In this document: positions 1-6,288 of the stretch, piece by piece
Position numbering within the stretch: the stretch's first letter is position 1
How the letters are laid out: every line of letters starts with the position of its first letter
Assembly (NCBI GenBank): GCA_003158505.1
Contig: PMJK01000143.1
Span: 1 to 7,629 of the forward strand
Reading direction: 5' to 3'
Length of the DNA: 7,629 bases
From: Holophagaceae bacterium
GTDB lineage: Bacteria; Acidobacteriota; Holophagae; Holophagales; Holophagaceae
Translations under genes and position numbers: made by a program
Notes under the pieces: model-generated
What the model saw: only the letters and a program-made list of their open reading frames with translations
Database searches by the model: none
What the model was told of the DNA's origin: nothing

Positions 1-208
1 GCGGCACCTCCTGTGCCGCGCCCTTCATTCGGCCCATCCTGGGCCTCACCCCGTTGGGGCCGGCCATTCGGCCGGTGGCACTCGGCTCCTGCCTCGCGCT
101 CGGGATTCGGCTTCGCCAAAGTGGCACTCCATCTATCGGTCGCGATGCGACCTCCCGCTCGCTGTTGCTCGCGGAGATGGAGCCTCTGCTCATGCTTCAT
201 GCTCATGC
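1..208. repeat. Non-coding array of short hairpins (REP-like structured element)
   Basis: This stretch downstream of purN has no convincing gene but holds a run of perfect inverted repeats: 1-7 with 13-19, 31-36 with 40-45, 49-52 with 56-59, 60-65 with 70-75, 115-118 with 122-125, and 138-143 with 147-152. The last lies inside a larger 8-bp stem, 127-134 with 175-182. Direct repeats are also present: GTGGCACTC at 75-83 and 121-129, and GCTCATGC at 188-195 and 201-208. No T-tract follows any stem on either strand, so none is a standard intrinsic terminator. The density suggests an extragenic palindromic repeat, or a structured 3' region of the leftward pta-purN transcript. The function is unknown, and the element may extend beyond the window start. 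Confidence 0.6.
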
Positions 209-215
209 GAATAGT

Positions 216-797
216 CTATGCCGTTTCGGTGAGATAGGCCGCGAGAGCCAATGGGTACAGCTCCATTTCCGCCGCGTAGACCCGCTTTTGCAGGTCCTCC
301 GGCGTGTCGCCCGGAAGGACCGGAACACGCATCTGCTGGAGGATACGCCCGTGGTCGTACTCCCCATCCACCAGGTGGACGGTGGCGCCGGATTCAGCCT
401 CTCCAGCTGCCAGCACGGCCTGGTGAACGTGCATGCCATACATGCCCGGTCCGCCAAACTGCGGCAGCAGACCCGGATGGATGTTGAGGATGCGGCCCTC
501 CCAGCGGGCAGGTACGGCCAGCTTCTTCAGCCAACCGCACAGGCAGATCACCTCCGCGCCGGCCTTTTCGGCGGCCTGATAACAGGCCTCCGAAAAGGCC
601 TCATCCGATTCAAAGTCCTTCCGGACTAACACAGTCGTGGGAATGCCCTCTGCCTCCAACCTGGGAATGCCACCGGCCTTGGCCGTGGAGGCGAGCCCCA
701 GGACCGGAAGGGCTGGGACCCGGCCCTCGCGGCATGCCCTGAGCAGGCTCAGGGCGTTGCCGCCAGTACCGGAAATGAAAAGGGCGAGCCGCTTCAC
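216..797 (-). CDS. purN: Phosphoribosylglycinamide formyltransferase PurN
   Basis: A 193-aa cytoplasmic enzyme of de novo purine synthesis that transfers the formyl group of 10-formyl-THF to glycinamide ribonucleotide. The N-terminal phosphate-binding loop SGTGGN is at residues 9-14. The formyltransferase signature NIHPGLLP is at 105-112, supplying the catalytic Asn105 and His107. The later segment HLVDGEYDHG (141-150) places Asp148 at the position of the catalytic Asp144 of E. coli PurN. The GGPGMYG stretch after the signature replaces the usual PGLHAH and resembles the PurN subtype I associate with Bacteroidota. The length is close to the family norm of about 190-210. The start is GTG at 797, whose bases form a GTGA overlap with the pta stop; no strong Shine-Dalgarno sequence precedes it, so translation is probably coupled to pta. 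No other purine gene is in the window. Confidence 0.93.
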   Translation of the reverse strand: MKRLALFISGTGGNALSLLRACREGRVPALPVLGLASTAKAGGIPRLEAEGIPTTVLVRKDFESDEAFSEACYQAAEKAGAEVICLCGWLKKLAVPARWEGRILNIHPGLLPQFGGPGMYGMHVHQAVLAAGEAESGATVHLVDGEYDHGRILQQMRVPVLPGDTPEDLQKRVYAAEMELYPLALAAYLTETA

Positions 798-1798
798 TGC
801 AGGGCCGTGAGTACCGCCACATCCGCGATGTCCTGAGCGCTGCAGCCGCGGCTCAAGTCGTTGGCGGGCCGGGCCAGGCCCTGGAGCAGCGGGCCGAGGG
901 CCACGGCGCCGCCAAGCCGCTCGGTGAGCTTGTAGGAGATGTTGCCGGCGTCGAGGTTGGGGAAGACCAGCACGTTGGCGCGCCCTGCCACCGATGAACC
1001 AGGCGCCTTCTTTTGTCCCACGGCGGGCAGCAGGGCCGCGTCAGCTTGAAGCTCACCGTCCACAGCCAGGTCCGGAGCCCTCTCCTTGATGATGGCCAGG
1101 GCCGCCCGCACCTTGTCCACGCAGGCATGCTCGGCGGAACCGCGGGTGGAGAAGCTGAGCAGGGCCACGCGAGGTTCCACGCCCATGACGCGACGGGCGT
1201 TCTCCGCCGAGGCCAGGGCAATATCCGCCAGCTGCTCGGGCGTGGGGTCCGGCACCACGGCGCAGTCGGCGAAGATCATGGCGCCCTGTTCGCCGAAGGC
1301 CGCATCGGGGTGGATCATCAGGAAGAAGCTGGAAACGGTCTTGATGCCCTTGGCGGCGCCGATGGCCTGGAGGCAGGCCCGTACCGTCTCGGCGGTGGTG
1401 TTCAGGGCGCCGGCCACCATGCCGTCACAGTGACCCGCCTGCACCAGCATGGAGCCGAACCAAAGCGGGTTCAGCACGGCATCGAGGGCCTGGGCCTCGG
1501 TGATGCCCTTGGCCTTGCGCCGCTCGAAATAGGCGCCGGCCAGCTCCGCCAACAGAGGGCTCGTGGCGGGATCCACCAGTTCCGCACCCTTCAGCGATAG
1601 ACCCAGGGCTCCGCCCCGCTTCATCATGTCGGCGGGGTCACCCAGGAGCGTGAGCCGACAGAGGCCCTGGTCCAGCAGGAGCTGGGCGGCCTGGAGCGTG
1701 CGATCGTCCCGGCCCTCCGGGAGCACGATATGGCGCTGCAATTCCTTGGCGCGGGCGCGAAAGCGCTCCATCCAATGGCTGTGGTTGGAATGGGTCAT
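794..1798 (-). CDS. pta: Phosphate acetyltransferase (short, single-domain type)
   Basis: A 334-aa cytoplasmic enzyme interconverting acetyl-CoA plus phosphate with acetyl-phosphate plus CoA, in overflow or fermentative acetate metabolism with acetate kinase (not in the window). Family segments appear in order: VLPEGRDDRT (25-34), FADCAVVPDPT (176-186), LLSFSTRGSA (213-222), GELQADAALLP (248-258), ANVLVFPNLDAGNISYK (274-290), GPLLQGLARPANDLSRGCS (302-320). Ser316, Arg317 and Asp323 have the same spacing as the active-site Ser309, Arg310 and Asp316 of Methanosarcina Pta. The N-terminal regulatory domains of long enterobacterial Pta are absent, as in most bacterial short forms. The ATG at 1798 is chosen because a perfect AGGAGG lies 5 nt upstream. 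It follows the small beta-rich gene by 9 nt and overlaps purN by 4 nt, so the three look like one transcript. A later in-frame ATG at residue 10 is less likely. Confidence 0.95.
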   Translation of the reverse strand: MTHSNHSHWMERFRARAKELQRHIVLPEGRDDRTLQAAQLLLDQGLCRLTLLGDPADMMKRGGALGLSLKGAELVDPATSPLLAELAGAYFERRKAKGITEAQALDAVLNPLWFGSMLVQAGHCDGMVAGALNTTAETVRACLQAIGAAKGIKTVSSFFLMIHPDAAFGEQGAMIFADCAVVPDPTPEQLADIALASAENARRVMGVEPRVALLSFSTRGSAEHACVDKVRAALAIIKERAPDLAVDGELQADAALLPAVGQKKAPGSSVAGRANVLVFPNLDAGNISYKLTERLGGAVALGPLLQGLARPANDLSRGCSAQDIADVAVLTALQ

Positions 1799-1803
1799 GA
1801 ATT

Positions 1804-1809
1804 CCTCCT
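1804..1809 (-). promoter_or_regulatory. Strong ribosome binding site of pta
   Basis: Read on the minus strand this is a perfect AGGAGG, 5 nt before the pta ATG. Two of its bases lie in the TAG stop codon of the preceding gene (1808-1810), so a ribosome finishing that gene stops directly on the pta binding site. It fixes the pta start. Confidence 0.85.
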
Positions 1810-2158
1810 AGTGAGGGACAGTGGGTTGGGATGGCTGGGGGGGTGCCAGAAATACGTGGGGATCCTGACCCGTCCGGCCGAGGAAGGTTGCCGCCAGGCT
1901 CGGGGCGCCCGAACTGGCTTCATCCAGGTACATGGCTTCGATGCGGTGCATGGGCAGGAATCGAGTGCCCAGCGCCACCTGGTCAGCCTGCTCTGTGCGG
2001 ACGAGCGTCAGCACTTCCTCCCAGGGGGTCAGATCCAGACCGCGGAGGGCGATGCCAGCCGCGTCCAGCCCCAGGAGGCAGCCCCAGATTCGCTCCCGCG
2101 GTGATTGGAGCACCACCACCACCAGGTCGCCAGATTGGAAGGGCATGGTCAAGGGCAT
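1808..2158 (-). CDS. Conserved-looking small beta-rich protein, unknown function
   Basis: A 116-aa protein without a motif I can name with certainty. After a short leader, the sequence alternates in strand-like fashion: GDLVVVVLQSP (10-20), ERIWGCLLGLD (22-32), GIALRGLDL (35-43), a possible helix with PWEEVLTLV (45-53), then TRFLPMHRIEAMYLDE (65-80). This layout recalls LSm/SH3-like small barrels, an inference by eye only. The proline-rich tail (104-116) looks disordered. The start chosen is ATG at 2158 with GGAG 6 nt upstream; the frame stays open to an ATG at 2269, but that extension lies in the divergent control region and lacks a good binding site. A second ATG at 2146 has no binding site. 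It is the first gene of the leftward unit with pta and purN, so it could act on this operon or simply be co-expressed. Confidence 0.72.
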   Translation of the reverse strand: MPLTMPFQSGDLVVVVLQSPRERIWGCLLGLDAAGIALRGLDLTPWEEVLTLVRTEQADQVALGTRFLPMHRIEAMYLDEASSGAPSLAATFLGRTGQDPHVFLAPPQPSQPTVPH

Positions 2159-2306
2159 GGCTGGCTCCAGTTCGATCAGCTTAGCCGCCCCATTCAGGAG
2201 CCGCCCATGAACCCCATCACATCGCGCCGGCAGGATCTCCGAGAAAGGGCGTTGTAATCCGTGCTTCATTGGGCCCTGGCGTTAGACTGGATCCAGGAGT
2301 ACCCCC
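2159..2306. promoter_or_regulatory. Divergent control region between two small genes
   Basis: These 148 bp separate the leftward small-barrel/pta/purN unit from the rightward basic-protein gene and should hold promoters for both. On the plus strand TAGACT at 2283-2288 is a plausible -10 hexamer 18 nt before the ATG at 2307, but no good -35 lies at normal spacing; TTGTAA at 2252-2257 is 25 nt away. On the minus strand no convincing pair was found. The promoter role is inferred from gene arrangement. Confidence 0.35.
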
Positions 2307-2492
2307 ATGACCAAGCCACTCGTCCCCGCCAACCTCCTGAAATCCGTTCAGGCCGCGGACAGGCCGGCCCCTTCCGCCTCCGCGGCCAAGCCCAAGGCGA
2401 ATGCCGGGCCCAAGCCCGCCGTCAGGGCCTCCACCAAGCCCCAGGGCAAGAGTGGCGTGGCCCACACCCGCATGAGCAACCGCGGAAAGTAG
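2307..2492 (+). CDS. Small highly basic, low-complexity protein
   Basis: A 61-aa protein of unknown function. It contains eight lysines, four arginines and only one acidic residue (Asp18), and residues 19-48 are dominated by Ala, Pro, Lys and Ser, so it is probably disordered and able to bind nucleic acid; the binding is inference from composition only. There is no signal peptide or membrane segment. A clear AGGAG (2295-2299) lies 7 nt before the ATG, which is the main support for a real gene beyond the open frame. It diverges from the small beta-rich gene and ends 6 nt before the stop of the convergent DUF4010 gene. The ending MSNRGK was not recognised. It could be a lineage-restricted nucleoid- or ribosome-associated protein, or a spurious frame. 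Confidence 0.6.
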   Translation: MTKPLVPANLLKSVQAADRPAPSASAAKPKANAGPKPAVRASTKPQGKSGVAHTRMSNRGK

Positions 2493-2498
2493 CTGGCG

Positions 2499-3806
2499 TC
2501 AGAGCTGGATCCAGGCCACGAACAGGGCCGCCGCCAGCGAGGCCCCCAGCATCATGGCCAGCCTTTGGCCAAAGGCCCTGCCGCCGGAGAGCCATGCGAA
2601 TCCAGCCTTGGCGAGCGTATTGGCGCCGATGGCCAGGATGATGGCCAGCGTGGCCGTGGTCGCTGGCAGGCCCACTCCGCGAACCTGGCTGCTGACCGCG
2701 AGGGTGATAGGATCCACGTCCGCCAGCCCGGACAGTCCCGCCGCCACCATGAGTCCCCGATCTCCGAACCAGGATCGGGCCGCAGCGGAAACCAGTAGCA
2801 CCGTGGCCAGGGCCAATCCCCAGGCAGCGGCTCGCTTGAGGTGGAAGGGGTTCTTGACGGGTATCTCCTCCCCACCCACCTGCATGGAACCCGTGCGATA
2901 GATCCAGCCGCTGTAGCCGAGCAGAACCAGCACCATGGCGGCCATGGGCAGCAGCAGGGGCCGGGCCAGCACGGATCCACCCACCACGCCCGCCAGGATG
3001 ATCACCCGCAAGCCCATCACCGCGCAGGCCAGCATGACGGCCACCTGGCCTGGTCCCCGTTGGGCCGGGTCCAAGCGGGCCTGACGCGACATGGTGACGG
3101 TCACCACCGTGGAACTCACCAGTCCGCCCACGAGCCCGGTCATCAAGGCCCCTCTGCGGGAGCCGAGGACGCGGTTGAGCCCATAGCCGAGGAAATCCAC
3201 GGAGGCGATCAGGGCCACCATCCAACCCACCTTGCGCGGAGAAAGCACCCCCCACGGGTCCAGGGTCCGCACGGGCAGCATGGGAAGGAGAATCGCGAAG
3301 ACGATGAGCAGCTGCATGGCCGCAGTCATGTCTTCTCGATGCAGCTTGGGGATCCACGCCCGGATCCAGGGTTTCGAAAGCAGCAGCAGAGTGACGATGA
3401 CGGTCATGGCCACGGCCAGTAGCGCATCCCGGGTGAGCAGCATGCCCAGCAGGGGAGCCGTGAGCGCGGCGATCTCCGTGGTGAGCCCGCGATCCGAGGA
3501 ACTGGTCTCGAAGTAGAAGAGGCCGATCATCGACGCCGACATGACCACGACCGCAATGGGCATCGCTATGCTGTCCCCCCCCACTTTCACGGAGATCCAG
3601 CCCACCAGGGTGAGCAGGGCAAAGGTACGGGCCCCCAGGCTGCCGTGAGGGGCTTCCACCGAGTCCGATTCCCGCCGGTTGTAGGTGGCCCCCTGTCCCT
3701 CTTGGCTTCGTTCAAATCCGCTGCGTTCTCTTTCGAGGCCCATCATCAGGCCCAGAGCCACGGCTGTGGCGGCTTCCTTCAGGGTGGACAGGTCCAGGCT
3801 GAGCAT
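2499..3806 (-). CDS. MgtC-like/DUF4010 family integral membrane protein
   Basis: A 435-aa multi-pass inner-membrane protein. The N-terminal part resembles MgtC/SapB: GLMMGLERER at 19-28 and GARTFALLTLVGW at 58-70, split by a polar insert at about 29-57. Further hydrophobic segments lie near 81-98, 109-123, 127-144, 162-176, 193-210 and 222-237. The C-terminal DUF4010-like part includes LDPWGVLSPRKVGWMVALIA (182-201), GSRRGALMTGLVGGLVSSTVV (215-235) and LSGLADVDPIT (358-368), with more membrane segments near 257-277, 285-303, 327-343, 383-400 and 414-432. The family is linked to magnesium or ion stress only through the MgtC resemblance; substrate and mechanism are unknown. The start ATG has GGAGG 7 nt upstream. 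It follows the 157-aa unknown gene by 19 nt and is probably co-transcribed with it. The length is usual for MgtC-DUF4010 proteins. Confidence 0.88.
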   Translation of the reverse strand: MLSLDLSTLKEAATAVALGLMMGLERERSGFERSQEGQGATYNRRESDSVEAPHGSLGARTFALLTLVGWISVKVGGDSIAMPIAVVVMSASMIGLFYFETSSSDRGLTTEIAALTAPLLGMLLTRDALLAVAMTVIVTLLLLSKPWIRAWIPKLHREDMTAAMQLLIVFAILLPMLPVRTLDPWGVLSPRKVGWMVALIASVDFLGYGLNRVLGSRRGALMTGLVGGLVSSTVVTVTMSRQARLDPAQRGPGQVAVMLACAVMGLRVIILAGVVGGSVLARPLLLPMAAMVLVLLGYSGWIYRTGSMQVGGEEIPVKNPFHLKRAAAWGLALATVLLVSAAARSWFGDRGLMVAAGLSGLADVDPITLAVSSQVRGVGLPATTATLAIILAIGANTLAKAGFAWLSGGRAFGQRLAMMLGASLAAALFVAWIQL

Positions 3807-3825
3807 GCGGATCCCTCCGAGTTGC

Positions 3826-4299
3826 CTAATCGGCCAAATTCCAGATCTGGATGTGACTCGTGCGCTTCAGCACCTCGGCGACCAAATCTGGCGCCGCAGT
3901 CCCAAAGGTCCGGACCCGGAAGGAATCCCCTCCCGGCAGGTGGACGACATGAACTGCGGCTCCGCCTGGAAACTCCGGATGCCTCGCCAGGGGACGAGCG
4001 AGGGATTCGAGATCGAGGGCCTGGAACCACCCTTCGGGCAGAGGCGCCGTGCGCGCCCCCGGTACCAGGGCCCCCACTTCCCGGGCCTGGAGCAGCACCA
4101 GATGCCAGGCGCCGTTCACGAGCCCGCGCCAACAGAGGAAGGGAGGCAGGTCACCGAATCCGATGCCGCCCTGGCGCCGTTCCGGCCAGGCCCTCAGCGA
4201 AACGATACCCGCCTCGTCGGCTGCGTCCATGGCGAGGATGGCCAGATCGGGCGAGGTGGGAGGAATCCAGGGTTCTACGTTCAACATCGCGTCGAGCAT
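3826..4299 (-). CDS. Unrecognised 157-aa protein upstream of the DUF4010 gene
   Basis: I do not recognise this family. The protein looks soluble, without a signal peptide. It contains a hydrophobic strand pattern, PPFLCWRGLVNGAWHLVLLQA at about 52-72, a Gly/Pro-rich link (VGALVPGARTAPLPEGW, 75-91), and a C-terminal part with AVHVVHLPGGDSFRVRTFG (114-132) and a final helix-strand LVAEVLKRTSHIQIWNL (139-155). Tryptophan content, G/C-rich third positions and the amphipathic pattern argue for real coding. The start is uncertain: ATG at 4299 or 4287 are the simplest choices but neither has a Shine-Dalgarno sequence, and the frame stays open through the tandem repeats to an ATG at 4395 or beyond, which would collide with bshC. 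It lies 19 nt upstream of the DUF4010 gene on the same strand, so a shared transcript is likely. A role with the membrane protein is only guilt by association. Confidence 0.68.
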   Translation of the reverse strand: MLDAMLNVEPWIPPTSPDLAILAMDAADEAGIVSLRAWPERRQGGIGFGDLPPFLCWRGLVNGAWHLVLLQAREVGALVPGARTAPLPEGWFQALDLESLARPLARHPEFPGGAAVHVVHLPGGDSFRVRTFGTAAPDLVAEVLKRTSHIQIWNLAD

Positions 4300-4333
4300 C
4301 GCATATCGGGCAGGATCGCATATCGGGTAGGCT
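4300..4333. repeat. Two-copy 17-bp tandem repeat in the divergent region
   Basis: CGCATATCGGGCAGGAT at 4300-4316 is followed directly by CGCATATCGGGTAGGCT at 4317-4333; the two differ at two positions. Each copy contains the near-symmetric core CGCATATCG. They sit immediately upstream of the start chosen for the leftward 157-aa gene and about 60 nt before the bshC ATG, the expected place for a paired operator, although regulation has not been shown. If the leftward gene starts further upstream, the repeat would instead be coding. Confidence 0.7.
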
Positions 4334-4393
4334 TGGGCCCATGTGTAGGATGCACCAGTGCGGAATGCCGGGGCCTGCCCGCCGGGGGCGGCC
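4300..4393. promoter_or_regulatory. Divergent promoter region of bshC and the 157-aa gene
   Basis: The 94 bp between the two proposed starts should carry both promoters. On the plus strand TAGGAT at 4346-4351 could be a -10 hexamer, or its AGGA could be a weak ribosome site for an alternative GTG at 4358. No clear -35 was seen. The 17-bp tandem repeat fills the left third. Confidence 0.35.
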
Positions 4394-5566
4394 ATGAGCC
4401 TGAGGCCCGTCATCGCCACTGGGCAGCAGATTGGCGCCGGGTGGAGTCCCGCCCTGTCTGTGGCCAAGGCGCTGGCGGCCCTGGCCGAGGCCCGCCGTAC
4501 CGGTGGCGAAGCCGTCTACTGGCTGGCGGACGAGGATCATGACCGTGCCGAAGTGGCCACCGTGGCTGGATGGACCGGGGGCCGGTTGATTCGGCACCGG
4601 TTCCGGTTCGACACACGCCTGGGGACCGCCACCGGGTGGCTGCCCTGGACACCCGCCCACCAGGCTGAGGCGGCGGCCCTGTGGGGGTCTCTACCGGAAC
4701 CTCAGGAACCCACGCTGCGGGGCCATGTGCTGGCCCTGGGTCAGCCTTTGTGGGATCGCGGCCTGCGCCCCTTTTCGCCGACCGATCCCTTGGTCCGGGA
4801 GCCCATCCAGGCGGAACTGGAACGCTGGCGGGCCCTCGATCTCGGCACCCTTCTTGTGCGGCAGGCCGTCTCCCTGGAGGCCGAGGGTGCGCCGCTGCCT
4901 TTGGATCCGCGGCTCCAGGCCGCCTGGTTCTCGCTGGACCCGCACACGGGGCGGCGGCAACGGCTGGATTCCGGCGCACCCGTGCCCAAAGGGTGCTGGC
5001 TCAGCCCGGGTGCCGCCGTCCGTCCCCTGATGCAGTCGCTCATGCTGCCGGTTGCAGCGGTGGTGCTGGGTCCTTCGGAGCGTGCCTACTGGCGGCTCTG
5101 TGAGCCACTGTGGGACCGCGTGGGACTGACCGCGCCGCGGATCCTCCCGCGACCCAGCGTCTTCGTGATGCCACCGGGATTTCACCTGGAGGCCGGACAG
5201 TTGGAGGCCCTGAAACTGGGGGCCTGGGATCGTCTCGCCACCTGGCCCGGTCCCCTCCCAACGGCGCAATTCCGCGCCGCAGATCCGGACCTTTCCTGGC
5301 CCGAGTCCGTACAGGTGCGGTTCCGCCGGGAACAGGCGCGCAGCCGCGAACGGCTGGTGAAATTGGATAAGCGTTTGCATCGCGAGGCCGCGGCCCGAGG
5401 GCTCGGCGGCGACCCGGAACGCCTGCGGCAGACCCTCTTCCCCTTCGGCGCTCCCCAGGAACGCGTCATGCCTGGGGTCCCGTGGCTGCGCAACGGAAAC
5501 CTGCTCGATGCCATCCTGGAACGCATGAAGGACGCTGTCCCCGTGATCCTCTTGGAGGAGCCATGA
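4394..5566 (+). CDS. bshC: Bacillithiol biosynthesis cysteine-adding enzyme BshC (short form)
   Basis: A 390-aa cytoplasmic protein for the last bacillithiol step, addition of cysteine to glucosamine-malate. Family landmarks: ATGQQIG (8-14) at the nucleotide-like binding site, AVYWLADEDHDRAEV (40-54), LSPGAAVRPLMQSLMLPVAAVVLGPSERAYW (203-233), and the C-terminal LFPFGAPQERVMPGVPWL (348-365). The usual GPL after TGQQxG is SPA here. BshC proteins are normally about 520-540 aa; here TGQQ is almost at the N-terminus, so the usual N-terminal 60-70 residues are missing and the middle coiled-coil part is reduced. No frameshift is evident, so this seems a compact variant. The ATG at 4394 is chosen; an in-frame GTG at 4358 with weak AGGA 7 nt upstream is possible and would add 12 residues. 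Its TGA overlaps the bshB1 ATG. Confidence 0.87.
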   Translation: MSLRPVIATGQQIGAGWSPALSVAKALAALAEARRTGGEAVYWLADEDHDRAEVATVAGWTGGRLIRHRFRFDTRLGTATGWLPWTPAHQAEAAALWGSLPEPQEPTLRGHVLALGQPLWDRGLRPFSPTDPLVREPIQAELERWRALDLGTLLVRQAVSLEAEGAPLPLDPRLQAAWFSLDPHTGRRQRLDSGAPVPKGCWLSPGAAVRPLMQSLMLPVAAVVLGPSERAYWRLCEPLWDRVGLTAPRILPRPSVFVMPPGFHLEAGQLEALKLGAWDRLATWPGPLPTAQFRAADPDLSWPESVQVRFRREQARSRERLVKLDKRLHREAAARGLGGDPERLRQTLFPFGAPQERVMPGVPWLRNGNLLDAILERMKDAVPVILLEEP

Positions 5567-6288
5567 GCGCTGACTCTGGTCTCGACATCCTCGCCCTCGG
5601 CGCCCATCCCGACGATGTGGAGGTCCACGTGGGCGGCCTTCTGGCTCTGGCCGCGAACCGGGGGATGAAGGCCGCCATCCTCGATCTCACCAGCGGCGAC
5701 CTCGGTACCCGTGGCACTGCGGAAACCCGCCGCACCGAGGCCCAGGAGGCCGCCCGGATCCTCGGCGTTGCCCGCCTGGTCATGGATTTCCCCGATGGCC
5801 GCTTCACGGAAGACGAGGCCCATCGGATCCGCCTGATGGCTGAGATCCGCCGCCTGAGGCCCCGGGTGCTGATCCTTCCCGATCCAGAGGACCGGCATCC
5901 CGATCATCGCCGGGCCTTCCGTCTGGCCCAGGAAGCGGCCTACTACGCTGGACTGAGGAATTATCCCTGTCCTGGCGTGCCCTGGCGTCCCGAAGCCCTG
6001 GCCTGGGTGGGCGGCGAGAACCCAGGCCGCCCCGATCTGCTGGTAGATGTAAGCGCCGTGTGGGAGCGCCGCATGGCCGCCTTCGACGCCTTCGGCAGCC
6101 AGTTCGCCCAGGATCCGTCGCTGCCCCCCACCCGCATCGCCCACCCCGCCTTCCGCCGGGGCGTCCTGGGCCGGGCCATGCACTGGGGCTCGCTGCGCCT
6201 GTGCGATTGGGCCGAGGCCCTGTGGTGCGAGCGGCCTGTGCCCCTGGCTTTGACCCGACTCTTGGCCCGCCTGGAAGACCCTTCGTGA
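5563..6288 (+). CDS. bshB1: N-acetylglucosaminyl-malate deacetylase BshB1
   Basis: A 241-aa zinc-dependent deacetylase of the LmbE/PIG-L family that removes acetate from GlcNAc-malate, the second bacillithiol step, giving the BshC substrate. The signature AHPDD is at 14-18 (His15 and Asp18 expected zinc ligands, Asp17 expected general base) and RHPDH at 111-115 supplies His115 as the third ligand and His112 near the active site. The block LDLTSGDLGTRGTAETRRTE (40-59) is typical of BshB1 rather than mycothiol MshB or Mca proteins. The C-terminal region AFDAFGSQF (173-181) matches the family's common end of the catalytic domain. The length is normal. It overlaps bshC by ATGA, with GGAGGAG at 5554-5560 inside the bshC end, and overlaps tilS by GTGA. 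The neighbouring bshC strongly supports the assignment. Confidence 0.93.
   Translation: MSADSGLDILALGAHPDDVEVHVGGLLALAANRGMKAAILDLTSGDLGTRGTAETRRTEAQEAARILGVARLVMDFPDGRFTEDEAHRIRLMAEIRRLRPRVLILPDPEDRHPDHRRAFRLAQEAAYYAGLRNYPCPGVPWRPEALAWVGGENPGRPDLLVDVSAVWERRMAAFDAFGSQFAQDPSLPPTRIAHPAFRRGVLGRAMHWGSLRLCDWAEALWCERPVPLALTRLLARLEDPS

Noticed and set aside
1..19. Intrinsic terminator at the left edge
   Set aside because: The 7-bp stem is perfect but no run of T follows on either strand, and the neighbouring gene is out of view; treated as part of the hairpin array.
1..208. CRISPR array
   Set aside because: The repeats are of different sequence and irregular spacing; there is no constant repeat with unique spacers and no cas gene.
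54..629. Long plus-strand open frame across the purN region
   Set aside because: It runs antisense to purN, which has clear family motifs, and its own product has no recognisable pattern; it is a by-product of high GC.
216..797. Methionyl-tRNA formyltransferase or another formyltransferase
   Set aside because: The length and the N-terminal SGTGGN loop fit PurN; the C-terminal tRNA-binding domain of Fmt is absent.
2503..2516. Terminator between the two convergent genes
   Set aside because: The palindrome CTGGATCCAG has no loop and no T-tract and lies inside the DUF4010 gene.
3685..4542. 285-codon plus-strand frame across the DUF4010 start, the unknown gene and bshC
   Set aside because: It overlaps three better-supported genes, is rich in Arg/Pro/Gly as expected of an antisense shadow, and shows no domain.
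5182..6183. Long minus-strand frame antisense to bshC and bshB1
   Set aside because: Both sense genes carry catalytic motifs; the antisense product is low-complexity and has no supporting ribosome site.
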